From DAORIO01 sp035438585 (lineage in GTDB: Bacteria; Patescibacteriota; Minisyncoccia; Phycocordibacterales; UBA9973): a DNA stretch of 26,546 nucleotides. The stretch covers positions 1-26,546 of the forward strand of contig DAORIO010000003.1 of NCBI GenBank assembly GCA_035438585.1. The letters are read 5' to 3'. A program made the translations under genes and the position numbers. Of the stretch, positions 1 through 7,631 are shown one piece after another (the stretch's first letter is position 1; every line of letters begins with the position of its first letter). The notes under the pieces were generated by a model. The model saw only the letters and a program-made list of their open reading frames with translations. It was not told the DNA's origin and ran no database searches.

Positions 1-98
1 ACAGTTTTAGCACGAGTCTCTACTTTTTCAGTACCGTCCAAAAGCGCCTGAAATATTTTTTTATCAGTGGCTCTAAATTTTAGAGTATATTTTTTCAT
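1..98 (-). CDS. Partial CDS, possible ASCH-domain protein (N-terminus only)
   Basis: An ATG at 98 opens a frame that runs off the left edge of the window, giving 32 residues beginning MKKYTLKFRATDKKIF and continuing through LLDGTEKVETRAKT. A beta strand of the form 'LKF', a short helix, then 'G.K..ETR' resembles the beginning of ASCH domains, which are small RNA-binding or hydrolase folds. That assignment is by pattern memory only. The start lies 32 bases after the stop of the upstream gene, so the two may be cotranscribed. No Shine-Dalgarno sequence is visible. Confidence 0.55.
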   Translation of the reverse strand, partial: MKKYTLKFRATDKKIFQALLDGTEKVETRAKT

Positions 99-130
99 TT
101 GACTATTTAGTTAAATATTATTAAAACAAC

Positions 131-487
131 CTAAGAATAATATTCCCACTTCTCATCCAAATAATTAGCAACACACTTACCACTTACTGGCCTACCGTCA
201 GCATCATATATTGTCTCGTGGATTGAAGCAGAAAACTGAGCGCTCGCAGGCAAAGAAGTATCTCGATAATCATAAGTTGCTTTTTGGAAGTTATACTCAA
301 TTTTTTCTCCATCCTCTAATAAAACTTCAATTTCATAAAAAAACACGCCCTCTTCGTTACTCTTAATACCTAATTCTTTATATTCTCGCCCTTTTAAAAT
401 AGTCTCGAAGGTCGCCTTTATTTCTTCTTGAGTAGGAAATTTCTCAGGAAAGTGTTCTTGTTCATTAAATGTATTTTCTAATGACAT
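131..487 (-). CDS. Hypothetical acidic protein, 118 aa
   Basis: I do not recognise this protein. It is soluble and acidic, has no signal peptide or membrane segment, and contains alternating charged and aromatic stretches (EIEVLLEDGEKIEYNF) that suggest a small beta-rich fold. The N-terminal 35 residues look helical and charged. Its ATG at 487 sits exactly six bases downstream of a perfect extended -10 box (TGTTATAAT on the minus strand), so it probably has its own promoter and a leaderless mRNA. It follows ftsX after 45 bases and ends in TAG. Confidence 0.7.
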   Translation of the reverse strand: MSLENTFNEQEHFPEKFPTQEEIKATFETILKGREYKELGIKSNEEGVFFYEIEVLLEDGEKIEYNFQKATYDYRDTSLPASAQFSASIHETIYDADGRPVSGKCVANYLDEKWEYYS

Positions 488-493
488 ATAAGT

Positions 494-502
494 ATTATAA
501 CA
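494..502 (-). promoter_or_regulatory. Extended -10 promoter for the 118-aa gene
   Basis: The minus strand reads TGTTATAAT, then six bases (ACTTAT), then ATG. Transcription would start at or next to the A of the start codon. I see no convincing -35. Confidence 0.55.
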
Positions 503-532
503 AACTCTGTACCCGGAAAATCAGAAGGTTAT

Positions 533-1456
533 TTATTTAGACAAATATTTTCGAACAGCGAGTGCTGAAGAGATTGCTCCGAGAACGATTCCAAAAACCA
601 AAACTATTATAAGCAGTGGAATAAAGTGAGAAACGTAATATTCAAGCATATCAACTCCCAAGAAATCAGTCATTTTATTTGATAACCAAACAGAGACTGG
701 ATAGAAAGAGGCCATTGCTAAAAAGGCCGCCATAATTCCACAAATCATACCTTCTACCATAAATGGACCAGTGACATAACGAGAATTTGCTCCAACAAGT
801 CTCATAACTCCAATTTCTTCTTTTGAGATAAAGATCGTTAGTCTAATTGTATTGAAAGTAATAATAACTGAAATTATTGTAAGAACTAAAGTAAGAGCAA
901 CACCCAAAGCTCGAGCACTAACAATAATATTGTTTAGTCTATCAATAATACTTTTGTTTTTATTGTAGTTTATATTGTAAATAATATTTTCATTTGATTT
1001 TACCAATTCACTTTCTGGTGAAAGAGAATTTGCAATTGCTTCATACTGAGTAGTATCGCGAGCTTTTATATTTATAGATCCACCAAGAGGATTTTCACCG
1101 ATTTCTTCGAGTGCTTGTAGGGTAAGCTCGTCATCTTTTTTTCTTTCCTTAAATTGCGCTAGTGCAATATCAGCTGAAATATAACTAGCTGATTCCACTT
1201 CTGGTAATTTTTGAATTATATCTTTGAACTCTAATATTTTTTCTTCAGATGCGTCTGGAACAAAATAGACAGTTATATCTACTTTTTCTCTAACTTGTTC
1301 CAAGCTATTTGTTAGAACTGCTTGAAAAAATAAAATTCCTAAAACTACAGAGAGTGTAACCCACAAAACTAAAGTTGAAGCTAGTGAAACTATTCCATTT
1401 CTATAAAAATTCAGAACTCCACTTCTTATGATTCTTTTTATATCAAGTAAAAACAT
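533..1456 (-). CDS. ftsX: Cell division ABC transporter permease FtsX
   Basis: FtsX is the membrane partner of FtsE. The complex transmits divisome state to peptidoglycan hydrolases outside the membrane. The 307 residues show the family layout: one membrane segment near residues 22-48, an extracytoplasmic domain of about 120 residues ('DITVYFVPDASEEK', then 'LPEVESASYISADIAL'), and three C-terminal segments around 180-205, 230-255 and 275-300. The conserved 'GVMRLVGAN' loop lies between the second and third. The start follows the ftsE stop by four bases, the usual ftsEX coupling. Length is normal for bacteria without a long FtsX N-terminal tail. Stop is TAA. Confidence 0.95.
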   Translation of the reverse strand: MFLLDIKRIIRSGVLNFYRNGIVSLASTLVLWVTLSVVLGILFFQAVLTNSLEQVREKVDITVYFVPDASEEKILEFKDIIQKLPEVESASYISADIALAQFKERKKDDELTLQALEEIGENPLGGSINIKARDTTQYEAIANSLSPESELVKSNENIIYNINYNKNKSIIDRLNNIIVSARALGVALTLVLTIISVIITFNTIRLTIFISKEEIGVMRLVGANSRYVTGPFMVEGMICGIMAAFLAMASFYPVSVWLSNKMTDFLGVDMLEYYVSHFIPLLIIVLVFGIVLGAISSALAVRKYLSK

Positions 1457-1460
1457 AAAT

Positions 1461-2141
1461 TTAAATTAAATATTTGCCATCTTTATCATCTCTAACAATG
1501 CGACCACCTTCCATTGTAATAACTCTTTTACCAATTGATTCAACTACGCCACGATTGTGTGTTGTCAAAATAACTGTTGTGCCAAGATCATTTATCTTTT
1601 TCAAAATCTGTACTACTTCGTATGTGTTTATTGGATCGAGGTTTCCTGTTGGCTCGTCGGCGATGATGACTTCTGGTTGATTTATAATTGCACGTGCAAT
1701 AGCAAGTCTTTGCCTTTCACCTCCTGACATTTGAGAAGGAAAAGAGTCCATCTTGTCAGACAAATCCACCAAATCCAAAACATGTGGAACATCAGTGTAT
1801 ATTTCGTCGTCCGTTTTTCCTACCGCCTCCATTGCAAAAGCAATATTTTCATAAGCGGTTTTACTAGAAAGAAGTTTGAAATCTTGAAAAACCATTCCGA
1901 TTCTTTTTCGAAGTTTCAACAAACTACCTCTACTTAATTTATGAATATCAACATCCTCAAACAAAACACGCCCTTTTGTTGGTTTATCTTCAGCTAATAT
2001 AAGTTTAAGAAGCGTAGTTTTTCCGGCCCCTGAGTGCCCTACAATAGAAACAAATTCTCCAGACTTTATTTTTAGATTTATATCTAAAAGAGCCGGTGAA
2101 TCTTTTGGGTAAATTTTTGAAACATCTTGAAAATTAATCAT
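1461..2141 (-). CDS. ftsE: Cell division ATP-binding protein FtsE
   Basis: FtsE is the ATPase of the FtsEX complex, on the cytoplasmic side of the divisome. The 226 residues hold a complete ABC nucleotide-binding domain: Walker A GHSGAGKT at 35-42, Q-loop 'FQDFKLL' near 85-91, signature MSGGE at 138-142, Walker B EVIIADE at 157-163, and switch histidine at 195 (TTHNR). The 'FQDFKLL' Q-loop and 'ADEPTGNLDP' stretch are typical of FtsE rather than of other small ABC ATPases, and ftsX follows directly. The 85-base gap to prfB upstream may hold a promoter, but I see no clear -10. Confidence 0.96.
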   Translation of the reverse strand: MINFQDVSKIYPKDSPALLDINLKIKSGEFVSIVGHSGAGKTTLLKLILAEDKPTKGRVLFEDVDIHKLSRGSLLKLRKRIGMVFQDFKLLSSKTAYENIAFAMEAVGKTDDEIYTDVPHVLDLVDLSDKMDSFPSQMSGGERQRLAIARAIINQPEVIIADEPTGNLDPINTYEVVQILKKINDLGTTVILTTHNRGVVESIGKRVITMEGGRIVRDDKDGKYLI

Positions 2142-2226
2142 TTTGAAAAAATTAAAAACAGCAAATCTATCATTTTTTGAGTTCGTCGTGCCTAAATATC
2201 ATAGCATGAAGAGGTAAATTCAAAAA

Positions 2227-3111
2227 CTATAAATCCATCTCTTTTTCGATAAATTCACCAATATGCCCTTGTTTTAAAACACCGTCAACATCACTTACCT
2301 CTACACCCGTCCTGTGGTCTTTAACCATTTTATATGGATGAAGTACATAAGAGCGAATCTGATTTCCCCATTCTATTTCTGTCGTCTTTGAAATATACAA
2401 AGCTTCCATACTTTTATTTTCCTTCGCCTCGTTATAACGATATATCTTACCAAAAAGTAACTCCATTGCTTTTTCTCTATTTGCTTCTTGACTCCTTTCT
2501 GTTGCAACATGCACAGCGATGCCCGTTGGAATGTGAACAATGCGCACAGCTGTTTCTCTTTTGTTTACATTTTGCCCTCCTGGTCCTCCTGATTTTGCAA
2601 AATCTATTTTTATATCTTTGTCGTTTATTTCTACTGCTTCAGCTTTTGGAATAATTGGAATAACCTCAACCAAAGAAAAAGAAGTGTGTCTCAATTTTTT
2701 TGCATTAAATGGCGATATTCTAACAAGCCGATGAACACCCGATTCATTTTTGAAAGTTCTATACGCATTCTTCCCTGTTATTTCGACAGTTATATTTCTG
2801 TATCCACCATGATCATTTTTATTTTCGTGCAATATTTTTATAGAAAAATTGTTATCTTTTGCATATGCAAAATACATATCGAGCAACATCGATGAAAAAT
2901 CTTCTGCGTCATCACCTCCGGCACCTGAAAAAATTGTTAGTACAGCGTTGCCTTCATCAATTACCTTAAATTTATTCAAAGAAGTCTTAAGTTCTTGAAG
3001 TCTTTTGACCTTCACTTGCGAATCTTCTTTATTTTCCCAAAATGTCGCTTCAGACATTTGGTTTTCCAAAATTTTAATTTCCTCTTCTGTTTTTTTCTTG
3101 TCCAATATCAT
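2227..3111 (-). CDS. prfB: Peptide chain release factor 2, shortened N-terminal domain
   Basis: RF2 recognises UAA and UGA stop codons and triggers peptide release. The anticodon-like SPF tripeptide is at 133-135 (LVRISPFNAK) and the catalytic GGQ at 178-180 (SGGPGGQNVNKRE), so it should be an active class I factor. SPF marks it as RF2 rather than RF1. It has 294 residues, against about 365 for the E. coli protein. The first 'DKKKTEEEIKILENQM' helix runs into 'FWENKEDSQ' as in other RF2s, but much of the following coiled-coil of domain 1 is missing. An in-frame TGA four codons upstream of the ATG rules out a longer start. There is no programmed-frameshift leader. Its own stop is TAG. Confidence 0.93.
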   Translation of the reverse strand: MILDKKKTEEEIKILENQMSEATFWENKEDSQVKVKRLQELKTSLNKFKVIDEGNAVLTIFSGAGGDDAEDFSSMLLDMYFAYAKDNNFSIKILHENKNDHGGYRNITVEITGKNAYRTFKNESGVHRLVRISPFNAKKLRHTSFSLVEVIPIIPKAEAVEINDKDIKIDFAKSGGPGGQNVNKRETAVRIVHIPTGIAVHVATERSQEANREKAMELLFGKIYRYNEAKENKSMEALYISKTTEIEWGNQIRSYVLHPYKMVKDHRTGVEVSDVDGVLKQGHIGEFIEKEMDL

Positions 3112-3136
3112 AGCTTTATATCAATACCGCAAAATT

Positions 3137-3811
3137 TTACCTAGAGAAATATCCTGTATCTTTTAGAACAGCCTCAAAAATATCAATTACCCTTCTAGCT
3201 TCTCTTTGAGTCAAAATAAATTTTTCTCCTTCGTGGGCAATTTTATTTCGAACTTTGTGAGCTTCCCATGCAAGTTGTAGCATTGGAAAATCTGCTTGTT
3301 CGATTGATTTCATTTTATCTCCAAGAGATTGCCCCTGATAACCCATTTGAGTTATCACATCTTCTAAAAGAAGATCTGCTTCAATAATCGCCATTCGCCA
3401 ATTGGCCGGATTTTCAGACGAAACATGCGCTTTTATCTTTAGCCAAGTTGGATTAACCTCATCGGTTGTTAATTTACCCGGAATTGTTTTGTCTACATTT
3501 TTCTTTTGTTTTTTATCCAATTCATTTAGACGAATCAAAATATAAGAAATAACAGCAATTAAAAATACAGATATAACAGCAAGTATCGCTTGAAAAATAG
3601 ACTTGAGTGGACCTTCTGTTAAAAAAAGCCAAATTGCTTTTAAAAGCTGAATAAAATTATAAAAAATATAATCTAAGTTTAGATATCGAGGATTAAATAT
3701 AGGCTCTATTCCTTGTGCCTCTAATGAACCAACGGAAAAAAACCCAATAAATCCTATTGTAGTAATAAATAAAAAAACATATTTAACAAAACCTTTATTT
3801 TTTATTTTCAT
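3137..3811 (-). CDS. Membrane-anchored protein with HEPN-like cytoplasmic domain
   Basis: The 224 residues start with a signal-like hydrophobic stretch (10-32, ending near 'SLEAQG'). There is a moderately hydrophobic region at 45-66 and a strong membrane segment at about 72-95, followed by a charged juxtamembrane stretch (NELDKKQKKNVDK) and a helical soluble domain (120-222). That domain contains 'NWRMAIIEADLLLEDVI' and then 'AHKVRNKIAHEG', in which R188-x4-H193 fits the R-x4-6-H motif of HEPN domains. HEPN proteins are often RNases or nucleotide-binding partners in conflict systems, but I cannot show nuclease activity here. It lies between gatA (30 bases upstream) and prfB (25 bases downstream), probably in a housekeeping transcript. 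Confidence 0.75.
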   Translation of the reverse strand: MKIKNKGFVKYVFLFITTIGFIGFFSVGSLEAQGIEPIFNPRYLNLDYIFYNFIQLLKAIWLFLTEGPLKSIFQAILAVISVFLIAVISYILIRLNELDKKQKKNVDKTIPGKLTTDEVNPTWLKIKAHVSSENPANWRMAIIEADLLLEDVITQMGYQGQSLGDKMKSIEQADFPMLQLAWEAHKVRNKIAHEGEKFILTQREARRVIDIFEAVLKDTGYFSR

Positions 3812-3841
3812 TTAAAAAAATATCAACAAAATGAACTATAC

Positions 3842-5251
3842 CTATTGTAACCCTTCAAAAGATTTTCCGAAACTGAAAACTGATTTATCTTGCCCAAAAT
3901 CTGCCACTAAATGAATATCGAGAGGAAGTCCGTCTTTATTAAAACCATTTGGAATTGAAATTGCTGGAAGACCTGCAATGTTTGCTGGAACTGTAAATAT
4001 ATCTGACAAATACATAGCAACTGGATCTTTTGTTTTTTCACCGATTTTAAATGCTGGAGTTGGAGCTGTTGGACTAAGAATTGCATCTACATTTTTGAAA
4101 GCTTCATTGAATTCTTTTTTTATCAAATCTCTAACTAAAAGAGCTTTTCTATAGTACGCATCATAATATCCGTGCGACAAAACATATGCTCCCAATATAA
4201 CTCTTCTTCTTGTTTCGGGGCCAAAACCTTGTGCTTTGGTATTGGCGTAAACATCAAATAAATTTTCTCCCTCTGCACGCAATCCATAACGGATACCGTC
4301 AAAACGAGAAAGATTTGTTGAAACTTCTGCTGGCATTAAAATATAATAAGCAGCCAATGAGTAGCTCATGTTTGGCATACTAATATCTACTATTTTATAA
4401 CCTGCATTTTCTAATTTCTTAACCGTGTTTTCAAAATTTTCTAATACCTCAATATTAACTCCCTCTTTTCTGATTTCATTCCAGGGAACACCAAGTACTT
4501 TTATTTCTTTTTCTTTAGGTTTTAATTCTTCTTTTACAGAATTAGCATCTTTTTTGTCATAACCACCAATACAACCCTGAACAATTTCCGCATCTTCTAC
4601 TGTTTTTGCTATTGGACCAATTTGATCCAACGAGTTTCCCATAGCAATAGCGCCATATCTTGAAGTAAGTCCATAGCTTGATTTGAATCCAACGACTCCA
4701 CAAAATGACGCGGGTTGTCTAATTGACCCAGCGGTATCAGTCCCAAGAGATGCAATACAAAATCCTGATGACACACAAACCGCAGAACCACCAGAAGAAC
4801 CTCCGGCTACACGCTCCAAATCATATGGATTTTTAACCACTCCGTACGCAGAATTTTCAGTCGAACTTCCCATGGCAAATTCATCCATATTTGCACGACC
4901 CAAAATTATAGCCCCTGCATCTCGTAATTTTTCTATTACCGTTGCAGAATAAGTTGCAGTATAGTTTTCTAAGATTTTAGAAGCAGCACTTACATGGTGG
5001 TCAATAAATAAAATATTGTCCTTAATTATTACCGGAATTCCACACATTGGACTTGTCTCGCCTTTTGAAATTTTTTCATCAGCTTCTCTTGCTTGGATTT
5101 CCCAATCAGAAAATATTTCAAGAACAGCATTTAGCTCAGAATTTTTTTCTTCAATATTTTTCACACACTGCATACACAAATCAACCGCACTATATTTTTT
5201 AGCACGCAAATCTGCTCCTACTTGTGGAATTGTTAGCATTTTTATATCCAT
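3842..5251 (-). CDS. gatA: Glutamyl-tRNA(Gln)/aspartyl-tRNA(Asn) amidotransferase subunit A
   Basis: GatA is the glutaminase of the GatCAB complex, which converts Glu-tRNA(Gln), and often Asp-tRNA(Asn), to the correct aminoacyl-tRNA. All three catalytic residues of the amidase-signature family are visible: Lys77 (VIIKDN), cis-Ser152 in GGSSGGSA, and nucleophile Ser176 in TDTAGSIRQP. The 469 residues are near normal length. The ATG shares one base with the gatC stop (TAATG), so translation is probably coupled. gatB is not in this window and must lie elsewhere if the complex is complete. Confidence 0.96.
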   Translation of the reverse strand: MDIKMLTIPQVGADLRAKKYSAVDLCMQCVKNIEEKNSELNAVLEIFSDWEIQAREADEKISKGETSPMCGIPVIIKDNILFIDHHVSAASKILENYTATYSATVIEKLRDAGAIILGRANMDEFAMGSSTENSAYGVVKNPYDLERVAGGSSGGSAVCVSSGFCIASLGTDTAGSIRQPASFCGVVGFKSSYGLTSRYGAIAMGNSLDQIGPIAKTVEDAEIVQGCIGGYDKKDANSVKEELKPKEKEIKVLGVPWNEIRKEGVNIEVLENFENTVKKLENAGYKIVDISMPNMSYSLAAYYILMPAEVSTNLSRFDGIRYGLRAEGENLFDVYANTKAQGFGPETRRRVILGAYVLSHGYYDAYYRKALLVRDLIKKEFNEAFKNVDAILSPTAPTPAFKIGEKTKDPVAMYLSDIFTVPANIAGLPAISIPNGFNKDGLPLDIHLVADFGQDKSVFSFGKSFEGLQ

Positions 5252-5529
5252 TATAAAATTGATTTAACTTTTAGATAATCTCCATCTCTGTCTGGAAACT
5301 GATTTTTAATATTTTCTACCTGTTTTACATCGTACTCTTTTGGCATATCATCCCTAAAAATATTATGAACTTGACCAATTTCAGCCGGACGGTCTTCTGT
5401 TGCAACCTCTCTTATTCTATCTACATAAGCCAAAATAGAGCCCATATCCTGAGCAAAACTTGTTTTTTCATCTTCGGTTAGATTAACCCTAGCGAGCTTT
5501 GCCAAGGCCTCAATGTCCTTTTTTTCCAT
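5251..5529 (-). CDS. gatC: Glutamyl-tRNA(Gln) amidotransferase subunit C
   Basis: GatC is the small belt-like subunit that holds GatA and GatB together. The 92 residues begin MEKKDIEALAKLARVNLTE, the typical start of the family ('hhaLArL.L.e.E'), and contain 'ILAYVDRIREVATED' in the middle and 'RDDMPKEYDVKQV' before the C-terminus, all conserved GatC features. It overlaps gatA by one base. The ATG stands exactly six bases after an extended -10 (TGATATACT), so a leaderless gatCA transcript is likely. Confidence 0.93.
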   Translation of the reverse strand: MEKKDIEALAKLARVNLTEDEKTSFAQDMGSILAYVDRIREVATEDRPAEIGQVHNIFRDDMPKEYDVKQVENIKNQFPDRDGDYLKVKSIL

Positions 5530-5535
5530 ATTTTC

Positions 5536-5544
5536 AGTATATCA
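5536..5544 (-). promoter_or_regulatory. Extended -10 promoter for gatC-gatA
   Basis: The minus strand reads TGATATACT, then GAAAAT, then ATG. The predicted transcript start coincides with the start codon. No -35 is recognisable 16-18 bases upstream. Confidence 0.55.
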
Positions 5545-5568
5545 AAATAAGGCTTAAAATAGGAATAT

Positions 5569-7578
5569 CTAACCAACTAGATATTTAAATTCATTTTCGT
5601 CAATTATTTTAACACCCAGCCTTTTTGCATCATCAAGCTTTGTTCCAGCACTATCTCCCGCCAAGACATATGTCGTATTTTTTGAGACCGAACTAGAAAC
5701 TTTTCCACCAAGAGAATTTATTTTTTCTTTTGCCTCGTCTCGAGATAATGTTGGCAGTGTTCCGGTTAAAACAAAAGTCATTCCTCTAAATTTTGCATTC
5801 AATAATTTTTCAACCTTTTTTATTTTTACTCCGTTTTTTTCAAGTTTTTGCAGAAAATTTAAATTTTCTTTATCTCTAAAATATTCAACTACACTTTTTG
5901 CAACAATTGGGCCAATATTTTCAATAGATTCTACATCTCGAAGATCTGCGTTGATTATTTTTTTTAAACTACCAAAATGATTCGCCAAATCCTTAGCTGT
6001 CTCCTCTCCAACATGCAAAATACCTAGTGCGTAAATAAATCTCCACAAAGAAATTTCTTTTTTCGATTCTATTGATTCAATAATATTTTTAGCCGATTTT
6101 TCTCCAAACCTTTCAAGCCCAGACAAATCAGCTTCTTCCAAAACAAATAAATCACTTGCATCAGTTATTAATCCTTCATCCTGAAGTCTGTCTAAAATTT
6201 TTGGACCAACTTCGTAAATTTCAAAAATACTTACAAAATGTTGCATTCCTCTTGTATTTTTTGCAGGACATTTTTTGTTTACACAATAATACGCAACACT
6301 CTTGCCTGTTCCACCTTCTCTTTTTGAAACATTCTGATTGCACACAGGGCAATACTCTGGCATGGTGAATTTTTTTTCTTTTCCTGTTCGAAGTTTTGGT
6401 ATCACTTCAACAACTTCTGGAATTACATCTCCAGCCTTTTGAATAATAACAGTGTCTCCAATTCGAATATCTAAACGCTCAATCTGATCCATATTGTGTA
6501 GGGTTGCTTTTGAGACAGTAGATCCTGCGACCAAAGTTGGCGTAAAGTGAGCAAGCGGTGTAAGTACTCCTGTTCGCCCCACATTTACAGTAATAGAAAG
6601 AACTTTTGTTGTAGCTTTTTCAGCTGGATATTTAAACGCTATAGCATAACGGGGAGCCTTTCCAACAACACCTATTTCAACTTGATAATCAATTTTATCA
6701 ACACAGACAACGACGCCGTCAGTTCCGTAATCATATTTTTCTCTTATTTTTGAAACACTATCTATAAAAGAAAAAATTTCATCAGTATTTTTCGCTTTTG
6801 ATTCGTAAGGTGCCAGAGTAAACCCAATACTACGCAAAAGTTCATGACGATCAGAATGTCTTTCTGGTATTTTTTTAAAACCTCGAATAATCGGTGCGTC
6901 ATATGCAAAAAATTCTAATTTTCTTTTTTGGGCCAAATTTGGATCAAGTTGACGAAGAGATCCAGCTGCAGCATTTCTAGTATTTGCAAAAAGTGGTTTA
7001 CCTTCTTTTTCGTTTTCTTTATTTAACTGCTTCCAAATACTTCGAGACATTACAGCCTCTCCTCGGACCTCAACATAATCAGGGTATGGGGCTTTTAATT
7101 TTAAAGGAATAGAATTTATCATTTTTAAATTTTGAGTTATATCTTCCCCAACAAATCCATCTCCACGAGTTGCACCGCGTACAAATACTCCGTCGACATA
7201 AATAAGAGAAACCGCGAGTCCGTCCATCTTAACTTCACAAAAATATTCAACTTTTTTATTCTCTCCAAGTAATTTATAAATTCTATTTTCCCATTCATAC
7301 ACCTCCTCTTTTGAAAAAGCATCATTTAAAGAAAGCATCCTTGTTTCGTGTTCTACTTTTACAAATTTATCAAGAGGCCGACCCCCAACACGATAAAGTG
7401 GTGAATTTGGATTTGCAAATTCTGGATACTGTTTTTCAAGCTCTTTTAGTTCTCTGGAAAGAGAGTCGTATATTTCATCAGTTACTCTTGGATCATCGTG
7501 AGTATGATAAGCTTCTCGAAATTCATCTATTTGAATTTCCAATGCTTCCATTCTTTTCTTTATTTCACTCTTTTTCAT
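5569..7578 (-). CDS. ligA: NAD-dependent DNA ligase LigA
   Basis: LigA seals nicks in replication and repair using NAD. The 669 residues show all domains in order: N-terminal Ia domain with 'AYHTHDDPRVTDEIYD' (about 23-38); adenylation domain with the nucleotide-accepting Lys117 in CEVKMDG; OB fold with 'RTGVLTPLAHF'; a four-cysteine zinc finger (C410, C413, C432, C437); helix-hairpin-helix repeats ('LERFGEKSAKNI', 'IENIGPIVAKSV'); and a BRCT domain from about 592 to the end ('FVLTGTLPTLSRDEAK'). Tyr in the usual 'YHxxDxPxxxD' is present; 'HTHDDPRVTD' is a minor variant. It follows a strong terminator and probably starts its own transcript. Confidence 0.97.
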   Translation of the reverse strand: MKKSEIKKRMEALEIQIDEFREAYHTHDDPRVTDEIYDSLSRELKELEKQYPEFANPNSPLYRVGGRPLDKFVKVEHETRMLSLNDAFSKEEVYEWENRIYKLLGENKKVEYFCEVKMDGLAVSLIYVDGVFVRGATRGDGFVGEDITQNLKMINSIPLKLKAPYPDYVEVRGEAVMSRSIWKQLNKENEKEGKPLFANTRNAAAGSLRQLDPNLAQKRKLEFFAYDAPIIRGFKKIPERHSDRHELLRSIGFTLAPYESKAKNTDEIFSFIDSVSKIREKYDYGTDGVVVCVDKIDYQVEIGVVGKAPRYAIAFKYPAEKATTKVLSITVNVGRTGVLTPLAHFTPTLVAGSTVSKATLHNMDQIERLDIRIGDTVIIQKAGDVIPEVVEVIPKLRTGKEKKFTMPEYCPVCNQNVSKREGGTGKSVAYYCVNKKCPAKNTRGMQHFVSIFEIYEVGPKILDRLQDEGLITDASDLFVLEEADLSGLERFGEKSAKNIIESIESKKEISLWRFIYALGILHVGEETAKDLANHFGSLKKIINADLRDVESIENIGPIVAKSVVEYFRDKENLNFLQKLEKNGVKIKKVEKLLNAKFRGMTFVLTGTLPTLSRDEAKEKINSLGGKVSSSVSKNTTYVLAGDSAGTKLDDAKRLGVKIIDENEFKYLVG

Positions 7579-7586
7579 AGATATAA

Positions 7587-7592
7587 ATTATA
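7587..7592 (-). promoter_or_regulatory. Putative -10 box for ligA
   Basis: TATAAT on the minus strand lies eight bases before the ligA ATG, implying a 5' leader of about one or two bases. Its upstream edge overlaps the foot of the terminator hairpin that ends the pilus operon, so termination and initiation signals are packed together. Confidence 0.45.
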
Positions 7593-7624
7593 CTAAAAAA
7601 GACGCATTAGCGCCTTTTTTAGTA
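7591..7624 (-). terminator. Intrinsic terminator after the pilus/surface-protein operon
   Basis: This is an inverted repeat with 15-base arms (7591-7605 and 7610-7624), a four-base loop (ATTA) and one G-T mismatch. The core is GGCGC/GCGTC and the flanks are A6/T6. It begins seven bases past the stop of the 849-residue gene. The A/T flanks make it work on either strand. Confidence 0.85.
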
Positions 7625-7631
7625 TAAAAAA

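Noticed and set aside
1474..1937. Plus-strand open frames across ftsE, and many similar ones across ligA, gatA, pilT and the ABC gene
   Set aside because: They are the antisense of strongly conserved genes, contain no recognisable motifs and often begin with non-ATG codons.
3112..3136. A programmed frameshift in prfB as in E. coli (CTT TGA C)
   Set aside because: Only 25 bases separate prfB from the upstream gene and no short upstream frame with a CTTTGAC site exists.
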